Part shown: piece after piece, positions 9,879 through 20,579 of the stretch
Position numbering within the stretch: position 1 is the first letter of the stretch
Layout: every line of letters starts with the position of its first letter
NCBI GenBank assembly: GCA_963817065.1
Contig: CAWFMO010000001.1
Coordinates: 1-64,000, forward strand
Reading direction: 5' to 3'
DNA: 64,000 nt
Source of the DNA: CAWFMO01 sp963817065
GTDB lineage: Bacteria; Actinomycetota; Thermoleophilia; Solirubrobacterales; 70-9
Program-made: the position numbers and the translations under genes
Notes under the pieces: model-generated
What the model was told of the DNA's origin: nothing
What the model saw: the letters and a program-made list of their open reading frames with translations, nothing else
Databases searched by the model: none

Positions 9879-10620
9879 CAGTTGAAGAACGCTCCCCCGT
9901 CGACCACGAGCGACTGGCCGGTGATGAAGTCGGCGTCCGGCGAGCAGAAGAACGCGACGGCGCCGACGATGTCGCCCGGGAACTGGTCGCGCTGGATCGA
10001 GCCGCGCCTTGAGCGAGATCTCCTGCAGCTTCTCGACCTGCACCGGGTTCGCGAGCACGCCGTCCGACATCGTGAAGCCCGGCGAGACGGTGTTGACGAG
10101 GATGCCGTCCGCGCCGACCTCCTTGGCCACCGCGCGCGTCATCGCGATCACGGCGCCCTTGCTCGTGACGTAGTGGAGCAGGAACGGCACGCCCTTGTAG
10201 GGCGTGCCCGAGGCGATGTTGACGATCCGCCCGTAGCCGGCCGCGCGCATCGCGGGCACGACGGCGCGGGTGGCGAGGAACATGCCGAGCACGTTGACGT
10301 CGTAGACCTTGCGCCACTCGTCGACGCCGATCTGCTCGAACGGCTTGGGCACGAGCGAGCTGTAGATGCCGGCGTTGTTGACGAGCCCGTCGATGCGGCC
10401 GTAGCGCTCGAGCGCCGCGGCCGCCATGGCCTCGGTGTCGGCCTCGCTGCGAGACGTCGACGCGCAGGCCGAGGCCGTCGAGCTCGGCGGCCGCGGCCTC
10501 GGCGCCCTGGAGGTCGGCGACGACGACCGTCGCGCCCTCCTCGTGCAGCCGCCCGGCGATCGCGCGGCCGATCCCCTGCGCGCCGCCCGTGACGATCACG
10601 ACGCGATCGGCAAGCCTCAT
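9878..10620 (-). CDS. SDR-family oxidoreductase in the aldehyde dehydrogenase operon
   Basis: About 247 residues. Cofactor loop TGGAQGIGRAIA at the N-terminus, NNAGIYSS after beta-4, a catalytic Ser in IASGTPYKG and Tyr-x3-Lys in HYVTSKGAVIAM, ending SLVVDGGAFFN. Classical NAD(P)-dependent alcohol/ketone oxidoreductase. Start overlaps the stop of the aldehyde dehydrogenase gene (ATGA), and its stop overlaps the cupin start. Frame breaks near 10010 and 10450. Confidence 0.85.
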
Positions 10621-12088
10621 CCGTCGATCCCTCCCATCGCGATGTACTTGATCTCGAGCCAGTCCTCGATGCCGTACTTCGAGCCCTCGCGCCCGATGCC
10701 GGACTCCTTCATGCCGCCGAACGGCGCGACCTCGGTCGAGACGAAGCCCGTGTTGACGCCGACGATGCCGTAGTCGAGGCCCTCGCCGACGCGCCAGACG
10801 CGCCCGACGTCGCGGCTGTAGAAGTACGCGGCGAGGCCGTAGGGCGTGTCGTTGGCGAGGCGGATGCCCTCCTCCTCGTCGCCGAAGCGGCGGATCCCGG
10901 CGACCGGGCCGAACGTCTCGTCCTGCGACATCGCCATGTCGTCGGTCACGCCCGTCAGCAGCGTGGGCTCGAAGAACAGCCCGCCGCGCTCGTGCGGCCC
11001 GCCGCCGAGCAGCACCTCGGCGCCCTTCGCGCGCGCGTCGGCGACGTGCGCGACGACCTTCTCGAGGCCCTGCTGGTCGATCAGCGGGCCGACGTCGACG
11101 CCCTGCTCGGTGCCGACGCCGACGCGCAGCGCCGTGATCGCCTCGCGGTAGCGCTCGACGAACGCGTCGTGGATGCCGTCCTGCACGAGCAGGCGGTTGG
11201 CGGCGATGCAGACCTGGCCGGCGTTGCGGAACTTGCAGAGGATGGCGCCGGCGACGGCGGCGTCGAGATCGGCGTCGTCGAAGATCAGGAACGGCGCGTT
11301 GCCGCCGAGCTCGAGCGAGATCTTCTTGACCTGCCCCGCGCACTGCGCCATCAGGAGCTTGCCGACGGCGGTCGAGCCGGTGAAGCCGATCTTGCGCACG
11401 GTCGGGTTGCCGGTCAGCTCGCCGCCGATCGCCGGCGCGTCCTCGGCGTCGCCGGTGACGACCTGGAAGACGCCCGCGGGGATGCCCGCGCGGTCGGCGA
11501 GCTCGGCCAGCGCGAGCGCCGAGAGCGGCGTCTGCTCGGCCGGCTTGCAGACGATCGTGTTGCCGGCGGCCAGCGCCGGCGCGGCCTTGCGCGTGATCAT
11601 CGCCGAGGGGAAGTTCCAGGGCGTGATGCCGCCGCAGACGCCGACCGGCTGCTTGAGCACGACGATGCGCGTGCCCGTCTGACTGGCGCCGGGATCGTGT
11701 CGCCGTAGACGCGCTTGGCCTCCTCGCCCATCCACTCGAGGAACGACGCGGCGTAGCCGATCTCGGCGTCCGACTCGGCCAGCGGCTTGCCCTGCTCGCG
11801 CGTCATGATCATCGCCAGGTCGCGGCGGTGGCGGAGCATGAGATCGGAGAACGCGCGCAGGAACGCGGCGCGCTCGCGCGCGGGGCGCGCGCGCCAGGCG
11901 GGCAGCGCGGCGGCGGCGGCCTCGATCGCGCGCCGCGTCTCGGCGGCGCCCATGCGCGGCACCTCGGCGAGCACCTCGCCGGTCGCCGGATCGTGCACGG
12001 GGAACGTCGCGCCGGAGTCGGCCGCAGCCCAGGCGCCGTCGATGTAGCCGCGGTCGCGCAGCAGCTCGGTGTCGTCGATCAGCAACAT
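10617..12088 (-). CDS. NAD(P)-dependent aldehyde dehydrogenase, succinate-semialdehyde type
   Basis: About 490 residues, the normal length for the superfamily. It has the general-base glutamate in SLELGGNAPFL, the catalytic cysteine in NAGQVCIAANR, the ITPWNFP and GFTGSTAVGK cofactor motifs, and a C-terminus with GGMKESGIGREGSKYG, typical of GabD-like semialdehyde dehydrogenases. It oxidises an aldehyde to the acid. First gene of a tightly overlapping operon (SDR, cupin, ThDP enzyme). A CATCAT box lies 7 bases before the ATG. One frame break near 11690. Confidence 0.88.
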
Positions 12089-12142
12089 GCCCCGGATGAT
12101 GGCAGCGGACGCCGAGGGCCGCGTGCGCCGCTCGGGTCGACG

Positions 12143-12865
12143 CTAGTGCGCGGCGGCCGACTCGACGCCGAGGAAGCGGCGCTGCGCGTCGGGGTCGTCG
12201 CGCAGCGCGTCGGCCGTCGTCTCGGCCGCGATCTGGCCGCTCACCATCACGAGCTGGCGCTCGGCGACCGAGGTCGCGACGCCGAGGTTCTGCTCGACCA
12301 GCAGGATGCCCATGCCCTCGCCGACGAGCGAGTGGCAGGTCTCGATGACGTTCTCGACGATCGTCGGCGCGAGGCCCTCGGAGGGCTCGTCCATCACGAG
12401 CAGCTGCGGGTTGAGCAGCAGCGCGCGGCCGATCGCGAGCATCTGCTGCTCGCCGCCCGAGAGCTGCGTCGCGCTGATCTTCTTGCGCTCGGCGAGGCGC
12501 GGGAAGAGCTCGTAGATCGCCGCCGGCGTCCAGCGCCCCTTGCGCGTCGCGCGGATCATGCGCAGGTGCTCGTCGACCGAGAGCGACGGGAACAGCCGGC
12601 GGCCCTGCGGGACGTAGCCCACGCCCTCGGCGGCGACCACGTACGGCAGGCGGCCGCGCACCTCCTTGCCCGCGACCTTGATCGAGCCGCGCGTCTCGCG
12701 GCAGAGGCCCATGATCGTGTTGCAGAGCGTCGACTTGCCCATGCCGTTGCGGCCGATCAGGGCGATCGCCTCGGCGCCCATCGAGAACGAGACGCCCTCG
12801 AGGATGTGCGCCGAGCCGTAGAACGCGTGCACGTCCTCGAGCTCGAGGAGCGGCGCGTCACTCAT
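12143..12865 (-). CDS. livF: Branched-chain-type ABC transporter ATPase LivF
   Basis: Intact 240-residue ABC ATPase: Walker A GRNGMGKST, Q-loop YVPQGRRLFPSLSV, signature LSGGEQQML, Walker B LLVMDEPSEGL and the H-loop replaced by EQN, as is usual for LivF. It powers uptake with LivG, LivH and LivM. Its ATG overlaps the TGA of livG. One of the few genes in this half of the window with no frame break. Last gene of the liv operon. Confidence 0.92.
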   Translation of the reverse strand: MSDAPLLELEDVHAFYGSAHILEGVSFSMGAEAIALIGRNGMGKSTLCNTIMGLCRETRGSIKVAGKEVRGRLPYVVAAEGVGYVPQGRRLFPSLSVDEHLRMIRATRKGRWTPAAIYELFPRLAERKKISATQLSGGEQQMLAIGRALLLNPQLLVMDEPSEGLAPTIVENVIETCHSLVGEGMGILLVEQNLGVATSVAERQLVMVSGQIAAETTADALRDDPDAQRRFLGVESAAAH

Positions 12866-13664
12866 GCGTGAACCTGGCTGCCGAGGTAGATGTCGTGCAC
12901 CATCTGGTTGCCGCGGATCTCGTCCGGCGTGCCCTCGACGACCTTCTGGCCGTCGTGCATCATCGTCACGTAGCCGGCGACGCGCAGCGCGATGTCCATG
13001 TCGTGCTCGATCAGGATCAGCGTCACGTCCGCGCGGCAGCGAGAGCAGCAGCTCGGTGAGCCGCTCGCGCTCGCCGCGCGAGAGCCCGGAGGCGGGCTCG
13101 TCGAGCATCATCAGCTTCGGGTCGGTCGCGCTCGCCATGCCGACCTCGAGCTGGCGCTGCTGGCCGTGCGAGAGCGAGCCGACGAGCGTGTCGAGCGAGT
13201 CGCCGAGCCAGACGCGCTCGGCGGCGGCGCGGGCGCGCTCGCGCTGCTCCTTCTCGCGCGCGGGCGACTTGACGACCCTCAGGCGCCCGCCGTCGTGTCC
13301 CACGATGGCGAGGTAGAGGTTGTCCTCGACCGTCAAGCCCGGGGAACAGGCGCGACTTCTGGTACGTGCGGGCGACGCCGAGCCTCGGGCGCACGCGCGC
13401 GGGGAGCAGGGTGACGTCGGTGCCCATCACGTCGATCGTGCCGGACGTGGGCGCGAAGTCACCCGCAATCAGGTTGAACAGGGTCGTCTTGCCCGCGCCG
13501 TTCGGGCCCAGGATGGCGCGGCGCTCGCCGTGCGCGACGTCGAGATCGACGTCGCGCACGGCCTGCACCCCGCCGAAACGCCGGCCGACCCCCCGCAAGC
13601 GGAGGATCGGCTCGGCGGTCTCGGCAGCGACGGTCGCCGTCGCTTCAGGCATCACGAAGCTCAC
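12862..13664 (-). CDS. livG: Branched-chain-type ABC transporter ATPase LivG
   Basis: About 265 residues: Walker A GPNGAGKTT, the LivG hallmark ARTYQKSRLFPGL, signature SHGQQRQLEVGMA, Walker B KLMMLDEPASGL and a C-terminus ending LGSQVHA. The GTG at 13664 overlaps the TAG of the substrate-binding protein gene; an internal ATG at 13652 is the alternative start. Frame breaks near 13030 and 13335. Partner of LivF. Confidence 0.9.
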
Positions 13665-15061
13665 TAGATCTTCGTGACCTTCCACGGCACGCTGCCCGTC
13701 TTGCACTCCGGGCTCGTCCCGCTCGGGGGCGGGCTCGTCGGCGAGAAGGCGCCGCCGAAGGTCTGCGGCACGTCCGACGACCTTGTAGACGCTCTTCACG
13801 GCGAGTGCGCCGTTGTTGTCATAGAGCTGCGCGACGAACGTGTCGGCGATGGCCTGCCGGTTGTTGTCGAGCTTCAGCGTGTACCCGTTCGGGTCGACGA
13901 CGGCTGATCTTGGCCATCGCCTTCTGGAGGGCCTTCTGGCCGCCCGAGATGTCGCCCTTGACCTTCTTGAGGCCGTAGATCAGGCCACGCGCGTTGTTGT
14001 AGTAGTTGACGAAGAACACGTTGCCCGGGCCGGTGACGGTGGCCTTGCCCTTGAGCGGGGGAAGCGCGTTCCAGGTCTTGCCCGTGAGGGCGAGGAACTT
14101 CGAGTACGCGGGCGACGGGACGTCGGCCACGGTGCCGCCGGTGCCGGCGTACGAGCCGGCGATGCGGAGACCGAGGTCGGCGAACGTGCCGGCCGTGTTC
14201 CAGAAGAGGTTGCCCATGTGCTGCTTGGCGTTGATCTGGCCGAACTTCTGCTCGAACGCCTTGAGCGCGCGTGAGCGTGCCCGTGCCGCCGACCGTCCAG
14301 AAGTAGCCGTCGGTCTGGTTGGGCGGATCGAGCTGGGCGACGTACGACGAGTAGTCGGTCGTGTTCAGCGGCGGGAGCACGCGCTTGGTGACCTTGCCAC
14401 CCAGGGCGCAGAACTCGGCGATGAACCCGGCGGCCGACGTCCAGCCGAACGAGTAGTTGTCCTCGATGACGTTGACGTTGCGCCAGCCGAGCACGTTGTA
14501 GGCGACCCAGCCCGTGCCGGCGTTCCACTGCGCGCCGTCGGCGTTCCAGCGGAAGAAGTTCGGCGCGCGCACGATCATCGTCGTGTCGAGTGCGCCCGAG
14601 GTGCCGTTCACGAACGTCTTGGTCGGATGCGCCTTCGCGTACTTCGCGACCGCGACGCCCTCGTCACCCGAGAGCGGGCCGATCAGGATGTCGGCCTTCT
14701 GCCGCTCCATCAGGCGCTTGGTCTCGCTGAGCGCGAGGTCGGCGGTGTCGTTCGAGCAGCCGATGCCGACGATCTTGATGGGATGACCGTTGATGACGCC
14801 GCCCTTCATGCCCTTGAGCGGATCGTTCTTGTTCACGACCTTGGCGCCGGTCAGCTCGACGAACGCCATGATCGCGCCACCGACGTCGGCGCCGTAGAAC
14901 GCGGCGAACGCGCCCTTGCAGTCCGAGAGGATGGCGATCTTGATCGGCGATCCGGGTGCCGAGGCCGTGGGCTTTGCGGTCGACGCGGTGGCCGTGCAGG
15001 CCATCACGAGTGCCGCGAGCGGAAGCGCGTACTTCAGCTTCCTCAAGCGCGAGAGATTCAC
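13664..15061 (-). CDS. Branched-chain-type ABC transporter substrate-binding protein
   Basis: About 460 residues in the periplasmic-binding-protein type I fold (LivK/Peripla_BP_6). The N-terminus has a basic region, hydrophobic core and VMAC at residues 19-22, a possible lipobox. It then shows IKIAILSDCKGAF, GIGCSNDTADLALSETKRL and DILIGPLSGDEG. The ligand may be an amino acid, but in catabolic regions such proteins often bind aromatic acids or amides. Encoded between livM and livG. Frame breaks near 13800, 13905 and 14270. Confidence 0.88.
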
Positions 15062-15127
15062 GTGCGGTTCTCCTTCATGTCGGTGGGCACGATGCCTGGC
15101 AGATTTGACGTCGAGAGGGGAGGCGAG

Positions 15128-16149
15128 TTAGTCGCCGGCGGGGACGGGAGCGGGCGGGCGGCGCTTCGCGAGCGCCGAGGCCGCGCTCCCAGATGCCGAG
15201 CAGGCCGTCGGGCGAGAGCAGCACGATGGCGAGGAAGATCAGGCCGATCAGCGAGTTGAACGTGCCGAGCTTCGTGGCCGCCGATCGAGAAGTCGGTCGC
15301 CGCGAGGCGATCGTTGATGAAGACGTAGGCGAGCGCGCCGACGAACGCGCCCTCGATGCGCCGCAGGCCGCCGATGACGGCGATGATGAGCACGTTGATC
15401 GTGGCGCCGAGCGCCGATCGTCTGCGGGTCGACGTGGCCGTTCCACCACACGAACAGCAGGCCCGCGATCGACGCCATGAAGGCGCCGAACGCCGAACGC
15501 GAGCGTGCGGTGCAGCGCGACGCTGTAGCCGAGCGAGCTCATGCGCACGGGCTCGTCGCGCACGCCCTGCAGCGCGATGCCGAACGGCGTGCGTATGAGG
15601 TAGCGGATCAGCAGGTAGAGCAGCGCCGCGATCACGAGCGCGAGGTAGTAGAGGCGGTGCGGGTGCGCGTCGCGTCGTGCCGATGATGTCCGGCGGCACG
15701 ATGCCGCTGATGCCGCCGAAGCCGGAGATGTTCTCGATCTGCCCGAACGTGAGGTACGCGATCACGCCGTAGGTCAGCGTGATCATGAGGAAGTAGATGC
15801 CGGTCGAGCGCGCCGCGAGGGCGCCGTAGATCAGGCCGATGCCGGTCGCGATCACGAGCGCCGGGATGATCCCGACCCACGGGCTGTAGCCGAGCGTCAG
15901 GCCCTTCGTCTCGACCGTCGTCATGTTGCCGAAGACGAAGCCCGCGATCCCGAAGATCGCCGTCTGCGCGAGCGAGACCATGCCGCCGTAGGAGGCCAGG
16001 AAGACGAGGCTCATCGCGACGATGCCGAAGATCAGCACCTGCGTCAGCAGCTGGTCGACGGTGTAGGCCGAGAACAGCAGCGGCGCGAGCACGATGAGCG
16101 CGATCGCGAGCCCGCCGATCGAGCGCTCGACCGTCTGCGTCGACCTCAC
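15128..16149 (-). CDS. livM: ABC transporter permease LivM
   Basis: About 340 residues, multi-span permease with the LivM signature region ASYGGMVSLAQTAIFGIAG, GIYFLMITLTYG and a C-terminal SPDGLLGIWERGLG. The GTG start overlaps the livH stop (GTGA). Frame breaks around 15170, 15290, 15415, 15500 and 15675. With LivH it forms the membrane channel of the importer. Confidence 0.88.
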
Positions 16150-17201
16150 GCAGGCCGCCCGAAGATGCCGTACGGGCGCACCGCGAGCACGATCGCGAGC
16201 AGCACGAACGTGAAGATGACCGCGTACTGCGTGTTGCCGGCGGGCAGGTAGGCGGCCGAGAACGTGCCGATCAGGCCGAACAGCAGCGAGCCGATCGCGG
16301 CGCCGCCGAGCGAGCCCATGCCGCCGATGATCACGACGACGAGCGAGTTGAGCAGCCAGGTGCTGTCGGTGCCGTTCGCGACGGCCGTCTGCGACGTGCC
16401 GATCACGGCGCCCATGCCCGCGAGCGCCGAGCCGACGAAGAACGCGATCATGAACGTGCGCTGGATGTTGACGCCGAGCGCGGCGACCATCGCGCGGTCG
16501 TCGACGCCGGCGCGGATCACCATGCCCGTGCGCGTCTTCTTGAGCCAGACCCAGAGCGAGATGCCGATCACGATCGCGAGGCCGAGGATGAAGAGGCGCG
16601 CGCCCGGAGTAGGAGAAGTCCGCCCGTCGAGCGGGATGTGCGTGTTGACGAACTTGTTGACCGAGCCCGGGAACGACATGTCCTGGGCGGTGCCGCCGCC
16701 CGTGTGGACGACGACCTGGTCGGCCACGATCACCGAGATCGCGATCGTGATCAGCGCCTGGCGCAGCTCCTGGCCCTGGTTCCAGCGCAGCAGCAGCTGC
16801 TGCATGGCGAGCCCGAGCAGGCCGGCCACGACGGCCGCGATGAGCAGCACGACGAACCAGTTGATCACGCTGACCTGGGTCGACGAGACGGCGATGTCGG
16901 GATCGCCGCGTGATGATCCGCCGCTGCACGTTGATCGCCACGTAGGCCGCGACGAGGTAGAGCGAGCCGTGCGCCATGTTGACGACGCGCATCAGCCCGA
17001 AGACGAGCGTGAAGCCGCTGGCGACCACGAAGTAGAGGCCGCCGAGCGTGATCGCGTCGAGCAGCGTCGAGAAGAACGTCGTCGGATCGCTGTGCGCCGG
17101 CGCGGTCCGCGAGGAAGACGACGTAGACGCAGGCCGAACGCGAGCGCCGCGAGCGTCACGCCCCATCCGAGATGGCGTCGATAGGCGAGTGCGACCGGCA
17201 T
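16146..17201 (-). CDS. livH: ABC transporter permease LivH
   Basis: About 350 residues. It has an unusual N-terminal extension with an extra hydrophobic span (starting MPVALAYRRHLGWGV) before the family core: LLDAITLGGLYFVVASGFTL, VFGLMRVVNMAHGSLY, the RTGMVIRAGVDDRAMVAALG loop and SLGGAAIGSLLFGL. First gene of the liv operon. A TAGCGT box (17213-17218) and GTTCCG/CGGAAC palindromes lie upstream. Frame breaks near 16610, 16910 and 17105. Confidence 0.88.
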
Positions 17202-17230
17202 CGGCGCGGCAGACGCTACAGCAAATTGTC

Positions 17231-17263
17231 CCGGAACGCCAAACGCGTTCCGGTGGGCGGAAC
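17231..17263. promoter_or_regulatory. Candidate IclR-type operator, site 1 (liv / cupin divergent promoter)
   Basis: Two overlapping palindromes share one half-site. The first has 9-base arms CCGGAACGC (17231-17239) and GCGTTCCGG (17245-17253) with a 5-base spacer. The second is GTTCCG (17247-17252), 5 bases, CGGAAC (17258-17263). It lies between the livH -10 box (17213-17218, minus) and the cupin -10 box CATACT (17296-17301, plus, 6 bases before the GTG). The GTTCCG-N5-CGGAAC form recurs at 32.2 and 42.3 kb. Confidence 0.65.
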
Positions 17264-17307
17264 AGCCGGCTGGACGCCGCACGGGCGGAGCGCGACATAC
17301 TCCCGGC

Positions 17308-17687
17308 GTGGCCGCCGCGCGCATCCTGCGACTCGACGCGCTCGCTCACGTTCGCGCTCGCCGACGGCGTTCGCGCGCGAGCGCTCTTCGGCGACGCCGC
17401 GATGCTCAACCTCGTCGAGCTCGACCCGGGCGCCGTCGTCCCCGAGCACTCGCACCCGCACGAGCAGCTCGGCATCGGCCTGAGCGGGCTGATCGTGATG
17501 GTCTTCGACGGCGAGGAGCATCCCGCTGGGCCCGATGGACGCGATGCACATCCCGTCCGGCGTCGTGCACGGGGCCTCGCCGGGCCCGAGGGCGCGGTCG
17601 TGCTCGACGTCTTCGTGCCCGATCCGCGAGGACTTCCGCGCGCTGGCCGACGCCGCCGCAGTAGATTCCGGCCGACAAACGCCATAG
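17308..17687 (+). CDS. Cupin-domain protein
   Basis: About 125 residues. A single cupin barrel with metal-ligand motif EHSHPHEQLGIGLSG and second motif AMHIPSGVVHGA, typical of small mononuclear-metal cupins. It opens an operon running to 20983 and is divergent from the liv transporter. The GTG start is chosen because CATACT lies exactly 6 bases upstream. Frame breaks near 17345, 17530 and 17625. Catalytic or accessory role unknown. Confidence 0.7.
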
Positions 17688-17700
17688 CACTGGAGGACGC

Positions 17701-17885
17701 ATGCCCATCATCCACCTCAAGATCTACGAGGAGCGGCTCACCGACGAGACCGAGCCCAAGCTGATCGCAGGACTTCACGCAGGTGCTCGTCGACAACTTC
17801 GGCGAGGGCATGCGCGAGCACACGACGGTCATCCTCGAAGAGAGTCAAGCCGAGCCGGTGGGGCGTCGCCGGCAAGGCCCTCTAG
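17701..17885 (+). CDS. 4-oxalocrotonate tautomerase-like protein
   Basis: About 61 residues after two frame repairs (near 17768 and 17845), starting MPIIHLKIYEERLTDE. In this family the initiator Met is removed and Pro1 is the catalytic base, and Pro is in place here. The rest (VLVDNFGEGMREHTTVILEE) keeps the beta-alpha-beta pattern of a tautomerase subunit, normally a hexamer or trimer of dimers. It would isomerise unsaturated 2-oxo acids from ring cleavage. Confidence 0.75.
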
Positions 17886-17917
17886 TCCAACCCACGCATC
17901 CAGGAGGAAGCACGTCT

Positions 17918-18826
17918 ATGAGCGTCGTCGAAGTCAACGCGCCCGGCATGCTCGACCTGGTCGAGGCGGACGCCGAGCTCGAGTGCATCGGCTCGGGCTT
18001 CACCTTCACCGAGGGCCCGCGTCTGGACGAACCGCGACGGCGGCTCGCTGCTGTTCTCGGACATGCCCGGCGACACGCGCCGGCGCTGGACGCCGTCCGG
18101 CGGCGTCGAGGTGCGTCGCGCACCCGTCCAACAAGGGCAACGGCCTGAGCTACGACCTCGAGGGGCGCCTGCTGATCTGCGAGCACTCGACGAGCAGCCT
18201 GATCCGCGTCGAGCCCGACGGCTCGCGCACGGTGCTGGCCTCGCACTGGCAGGGCAAGGAGCTCAACAGCCCCAACGACATCGTCGTGACCGCGGACGGC
18301 TCGATCGTCTTCACCGACCCGCCCTACGGCCGCTGGCCCGGCTTCGGCGTCGAGCGCGAGCAGGAGCTCGACTTCTGCGGCGTCTACCGCATCGCGCCCG
18401 ACGGCGAGCTCTCGCTGCTCGTCGACGACTTCCAGAAGCCCAACGGCCTGTGCTTCTCGCCCGACGAGAAGACGCTCTGGATCAACGACACCGACGGCGG
18501 GCACGTGCGCCGCTTCTCCGTCTCCTCCGACGGCTCGCTGACCGGCGGCGAGGTCATCTACCAGATGGAGGAGTTCAGCCTCGAGATCGGCATCCCCGAC
18601 GGGCAGAAGCTCGACGAGAACGGCAACCTCTGGCTCTCCGGCCCCGGCGGCCTGCACGTCGATCACCGGCGAGGGCGAGCTGCTCGGCCGCATCCTCACG
18701 CCCGAGAACGTCGGCAACCAGGCCTGGGGCGGCGAGGACTGGAAGACGCTCTTCATCTGCACCTCCTCGACGGTGCACACGCTGCGCACGACGGTCGCCG
18801 CGCACCGCACGCCCACCATGAACTGA
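17918..18826 (+). CDS. SMP-30/gluconolactonase-family lactone hydrolase
   Basis: About 300 residues, six-bladed beta-propeller family. Visible landmarks: metal-ligand Glu in TFTEGP near the N-terminus, KGNGLSYDLEGRLLICEH, SPNDIVVTADGSIVFTDPPYG, KPNGLCFSPDEKTLWINDT and IPDGQKLDENGNLWLSGPGG. It should hydrolyse a sugar or related lactone using a divalent metal. A strong ribosome site (AGGAGG) precedes the ATG. Frame breaks near 18030, 18115 and 18665. Followed 10 bases later by the isochorismatase-like gene. Confidence 0.85.
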
Positions 18827-18836
18827 GGAGTGAGAG

Positions 18837-19449
18837 ATGGCTGATCTCGAAGCAATCGACCCCAAGCGCACCGTCTTGATGGTGCTCGACATGCACCGCG
18901 ACGTCGTCGCCGACGACGGCGCCTCGAAGGACTCGGGCGCGCCCGAGCACGCCGCCAAGCAGAACGTCGTCGAGAACATCAAGACGCTGCTCGCCGCCGC
19001 GCGCAAGAGCGACACGGCGGTGCTCCACATCCATCCACCGCAAGGGCAAGGGCGCGCGGCCGCACGGCAACATGAGCCGGATGTTCCGCGGCCTGCGCGA
19101 GGGCGAGGGGTTCGACGCCGGCACGCGCGGCATGGAGGTCATGCCCGGCCTCGAGCCGCAGGACGGCGACCTCGTGATCGAGAAGGAGCGCGCGAGCGCG
19201 TTCGCGGGCACCGAGACCGACATCGTGCTGCGCGCGATGGGGATCGACACGCTCATCCTCACGGGCGCGTGGACGAACTTCTCGGTCGAGAGCACGGCGC
19301 GGCAGGCCACGGACATGGGCTACCGCGTGATCGTCGCGAGCGACGGCACCTCGTCGATCAGCGAGGAGTGGCACAACGCCGCGATCGGCTACGCGCTCAC
19401 GTGGCTGTGCGAGATCGCGCCGTCGGCCGAGATCGCGGCGGCGCTCTGA
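18837..19449 (+). CDS. Isochorismatase-like hydrolase with Cys replaced by Ser
   Basis: About 204 residues of the cysteine-hydrolase (isochorismatase) fold. The catalytic Asp is in LMVLDMHRDVV and a Lys in VIEKERASAF. The position normally holding the nucleophilic cysteine (TNxCVEST) reads TNFSVESTARQA, so Ser replaces Cys. Isochorismatase proper also lacks this Cys; the amidohydrolase members need it. It may therefore be a lyase/hydrolase of the first kind or non-catalytic. One frame break near 19035. GAGAG-type ribosome site just before the ATG. Confidence 0.8.
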
Positions 19450-19470
19450 CGGCCGCGGCGAGCACAGACG

Positions 19471-20560
19471 ATGCGGGTGCGCGCGGCGCTCTTCGAGGCG
19501 CCGGGCGCCCCGCTCGTCGTCCGCACGATCGACCTCGACGGGCCCGGGCCGGGCGACGCGCTCGTGCGCATCGACGCCGTCGGCATCTGCGGCTCCGACC
19601 TGCACGTCGTCAAGGGCGAGTGGGTGCGGCCGCGGCCGATGGTGCTCGGCCACGAGGGCGCCGGCGTCGTCGAGGCCGTCGGCTCCGACGTCGACGGCCT
19701 CGCGCGTCGGCGACCGCGTGATCCTCTCGTGGGCGCCGGCCTGCGGCGAGTGCGGGCCGTGCCTGGCCGGCCGCACGACGGCGTGCCTGCCGCTGCGCGC
19801 GGGCATCGGCGCCGGCACGCTGCCCGACGGCACGACGCGGCTCTCCGCCGACGGCGAGACGATCTACCGCATGACCGCCGTCGGCGCGCTCGCCGAGCGC
19901 GTCGTGATGCCCGCGAGCGGCGTGCTCAAGCTCACGCACGAGCTGCCCGCGGCCGAGGCGGCGCTGCTCGGCTGCGCGGCGCTGACCGGCATCGGCGCCG
20001 CGCGCGAGGTCGCCGCGGGCGACGTCGTCGTCGTGATCGGCGCCGGCGGCGTCGGCCAGTTCTGCGTCCAGGGCGCGCGCCTGCGCGGCGCGTCCGCGAT
20101 CGTCGTCGTCGACCCGCTGCCCGCGCGCCGCGCGCTCGCGCGCGCCGTCGGCGCGACGCACGACTGCGCCCCGGGCGAGCTCGACGGAGCTGCTCGCCGC
20201 GCTCGCGCCCGACGGCGCCGACTGCGCGCTCGAGGCCGTCGGCTCGCCCGCGACGGCCGCCGCCGCGCTCGCGAGCGTGCGGCCCGGCGGCCGCGCGACG
20301 CTCGTCGGCATGCCGCCCGGCGGGCGCGCGCCTCGACCTCGACCCGGCCGAGTTCACGAACCGCGAGAAGGTGCTCACCGGCACCGTCTACGGCTCGGGC
20401 GATCCCGCCGACGCGCTGCCCGGCCCTGCTCGCCGACGTCGCCGCCGGCCGCGTCCTGCTGACGCCGCTCGTCGGCCCGTCCTTCCCGCTCGAGCGCGCC
20501 GACGAGGCCATCCAGGCCGCCCTGGCCGGCGAGCCCGGCCGCGTCATCGTCACTCCCTAA
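19471..20560 (+). CDS. Zinc-dependent medium-chain alcohol dehydrogenase
   Basis: About 360 residues, MDR superfamily. Catalytic zinc ligands Cys in GICGSDLHVV and His-Glu in LGHEGAGVVE; structural-zinc loop with closely spaced cysteines in ACGECGPCLAGRTTAC; Rossmann motif GAGGVGQFC. It oxidises an alcohol with NAD(P). The sequence is nearest in style to the class III/mycothiol-dependent-like group, but that is not decisive. Frame breaks near 19710, 20190, 20330 and 20425. Confidence 0.87.
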
Positions 20561-20579
20561 ACCCCGGAGGACCAGTCTC

